Positions 5,953-6,079 of a stretch of 6,079 nucleotides of DNA are shown piece after piece. Position numbers and translations under genes: made by a program. The notes under the pieces are model-generated. The model did not search any database. It had not been told where the DNA came from and was given only the letters and a program-made list of their open reading frames with translations. The first letter of the stretch is position 1. Each line of letters opens with the position of its first letter. Source of the stretch: Anaerotignum sp. (lineage in GTDB: Bacteria; Bacillota; Clostridia; Lachnospirales; Anaerotignaceae); NCBI GenBank assembly GCA_020024255.1, contig JAHHTX010000094.1:1-6079 (forward strand). The letters run 5' to 3'.

Positions 5953-5996
5953 CCCCTTCCGCATTTTTGAAGAAGGGATAGTTTTTCGATAGTCTG

Positions 5997-6017
5997 CGGT
6001 ATCCAAAAAGGATACCG
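5997..6017 (-). repeat. Second copy of the terminator-like hairpin, no T tract after it
   Basis: CGGTATCC (5997-6004) and GGATACCG (6010-6017) pair perfectly over 8 bp around AAAAA. The plus-strand sequence from GGTATCC through GGATACCGAAA (5998-6020) repeats 5755-5778 in the same orientation, with a single inserted C in the latter. On the minus strand it lies immediately after the tRNA and eight T residues, but no T run follows it, so it should not terminate well by itself. Confidence 0.75.
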
Positions 6018-6025
6018 AAAAAAAA

Positions 6026-6079
6026 TTGCGGAGACAGGATTTGAACCTGCGACCTCCGGGTTATGAGCCCGACGAGCTA
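6026..6079 (-). tRNA. Initiator tRNA-Met (CAT), 5' part beyond the window
   Basis: The 3' 54 bases of a tRNA are present on the minus strand: the end of the D arm (GCTC), anticodon stem and loop with CGGG, CTCATAA, CCCG (anticodon CAT at 6065-6063), the variable loop GAGGTC, the T arm (GCAGG, TTCAAAT, CCTGT), the acceptor 3' strand CTCCGCA and discriminator A. The three consecutive G-C pairs at the base of the anticodon stem, and A at position 72 where elongators pair, are marks of the bacterial initiator tRNA that starts translation with formylmethionine. CCA is not encoded, so it must be added enzymatically. Eight T residues (6025-6018) follow directly. The 5' acceptor strand, D stem and promoter lie outside the window. 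Confidence 0.93.

Noticed and set aside
1..6079. CRISPR array, defence system, selenocysteine insertion site or phage genes
   Set aside because: There are no regularly spaced repeats. MsrA uses a TGT cysteine codon. No nuclease, helicase, toxin-antitoxin or phage-like gene is present.

Overview
The window looks like chromosomal DNA from a low-to-moderate GC Bacillota (Clostridia, perhaps Lachnospirales). The grounds are strong GGAGG-type ribosome sites, two TTG starts, a fused MsrA-MsrB enzyme, a secreted protein with a copper-amine-oxidase-like stalk domain and an RsiV-like tail, and an initiator tRNA gene without an encoded CCA. The taxon is inferred from this style, not from a database match. 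All six genes lie on the minus strand, so transcription runs from high to low coordinates.

In transcription order: the 3' 54 bases of an initiator tRNA-Met gene (6079-6026); a terminator-like hairpin present twice (6017-5997 and 5774-5755), with a 119 bp structured repeat between the copies; a promoter and a small FMN-binding split-barrel protein (5615-5220); about 450 bp without a recognisable gene, holding a weak terminator and a good promoter; a secreted stalk-domain/DUF3298 protein (4628-3552); an unknown four-helix membrane protein (TTG start, 3358-2855) followed after 14 nt by a methionine sulfoxide reductase MsrA-MsrB fusion (2840-1845), very likely one operon; asparaginyl-tRNA synthetase asnS (TTG start, 1651-257); and a second, inverted copy of the structured repeat at the window edge (121-1).

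The genes are mostly housekeeping or stress-related: translation (initiator tRNA, AsnRS), oxidative repair (MsrAB) and a probable flavoprotein. They do not form an obvious single pathway. I see no new defence or biosynthetic system.

The most unusual content is the intergenic repeat. Two copies of about 120 bp, roughly 95% identical, lie 5.66 kb apart in opposite orientation. Each carries a long hairpin (up to 19 bp stem), a second perfect 12 bp hairpin and a small third one. In both copies the GGTGTCGAC end sits 3-4 nt from another hairpin. At the tRNA end that hairpin is duplicated on both sides of the insert, which suggests a small mobile or MITE-like element that enters terminator hairpins.
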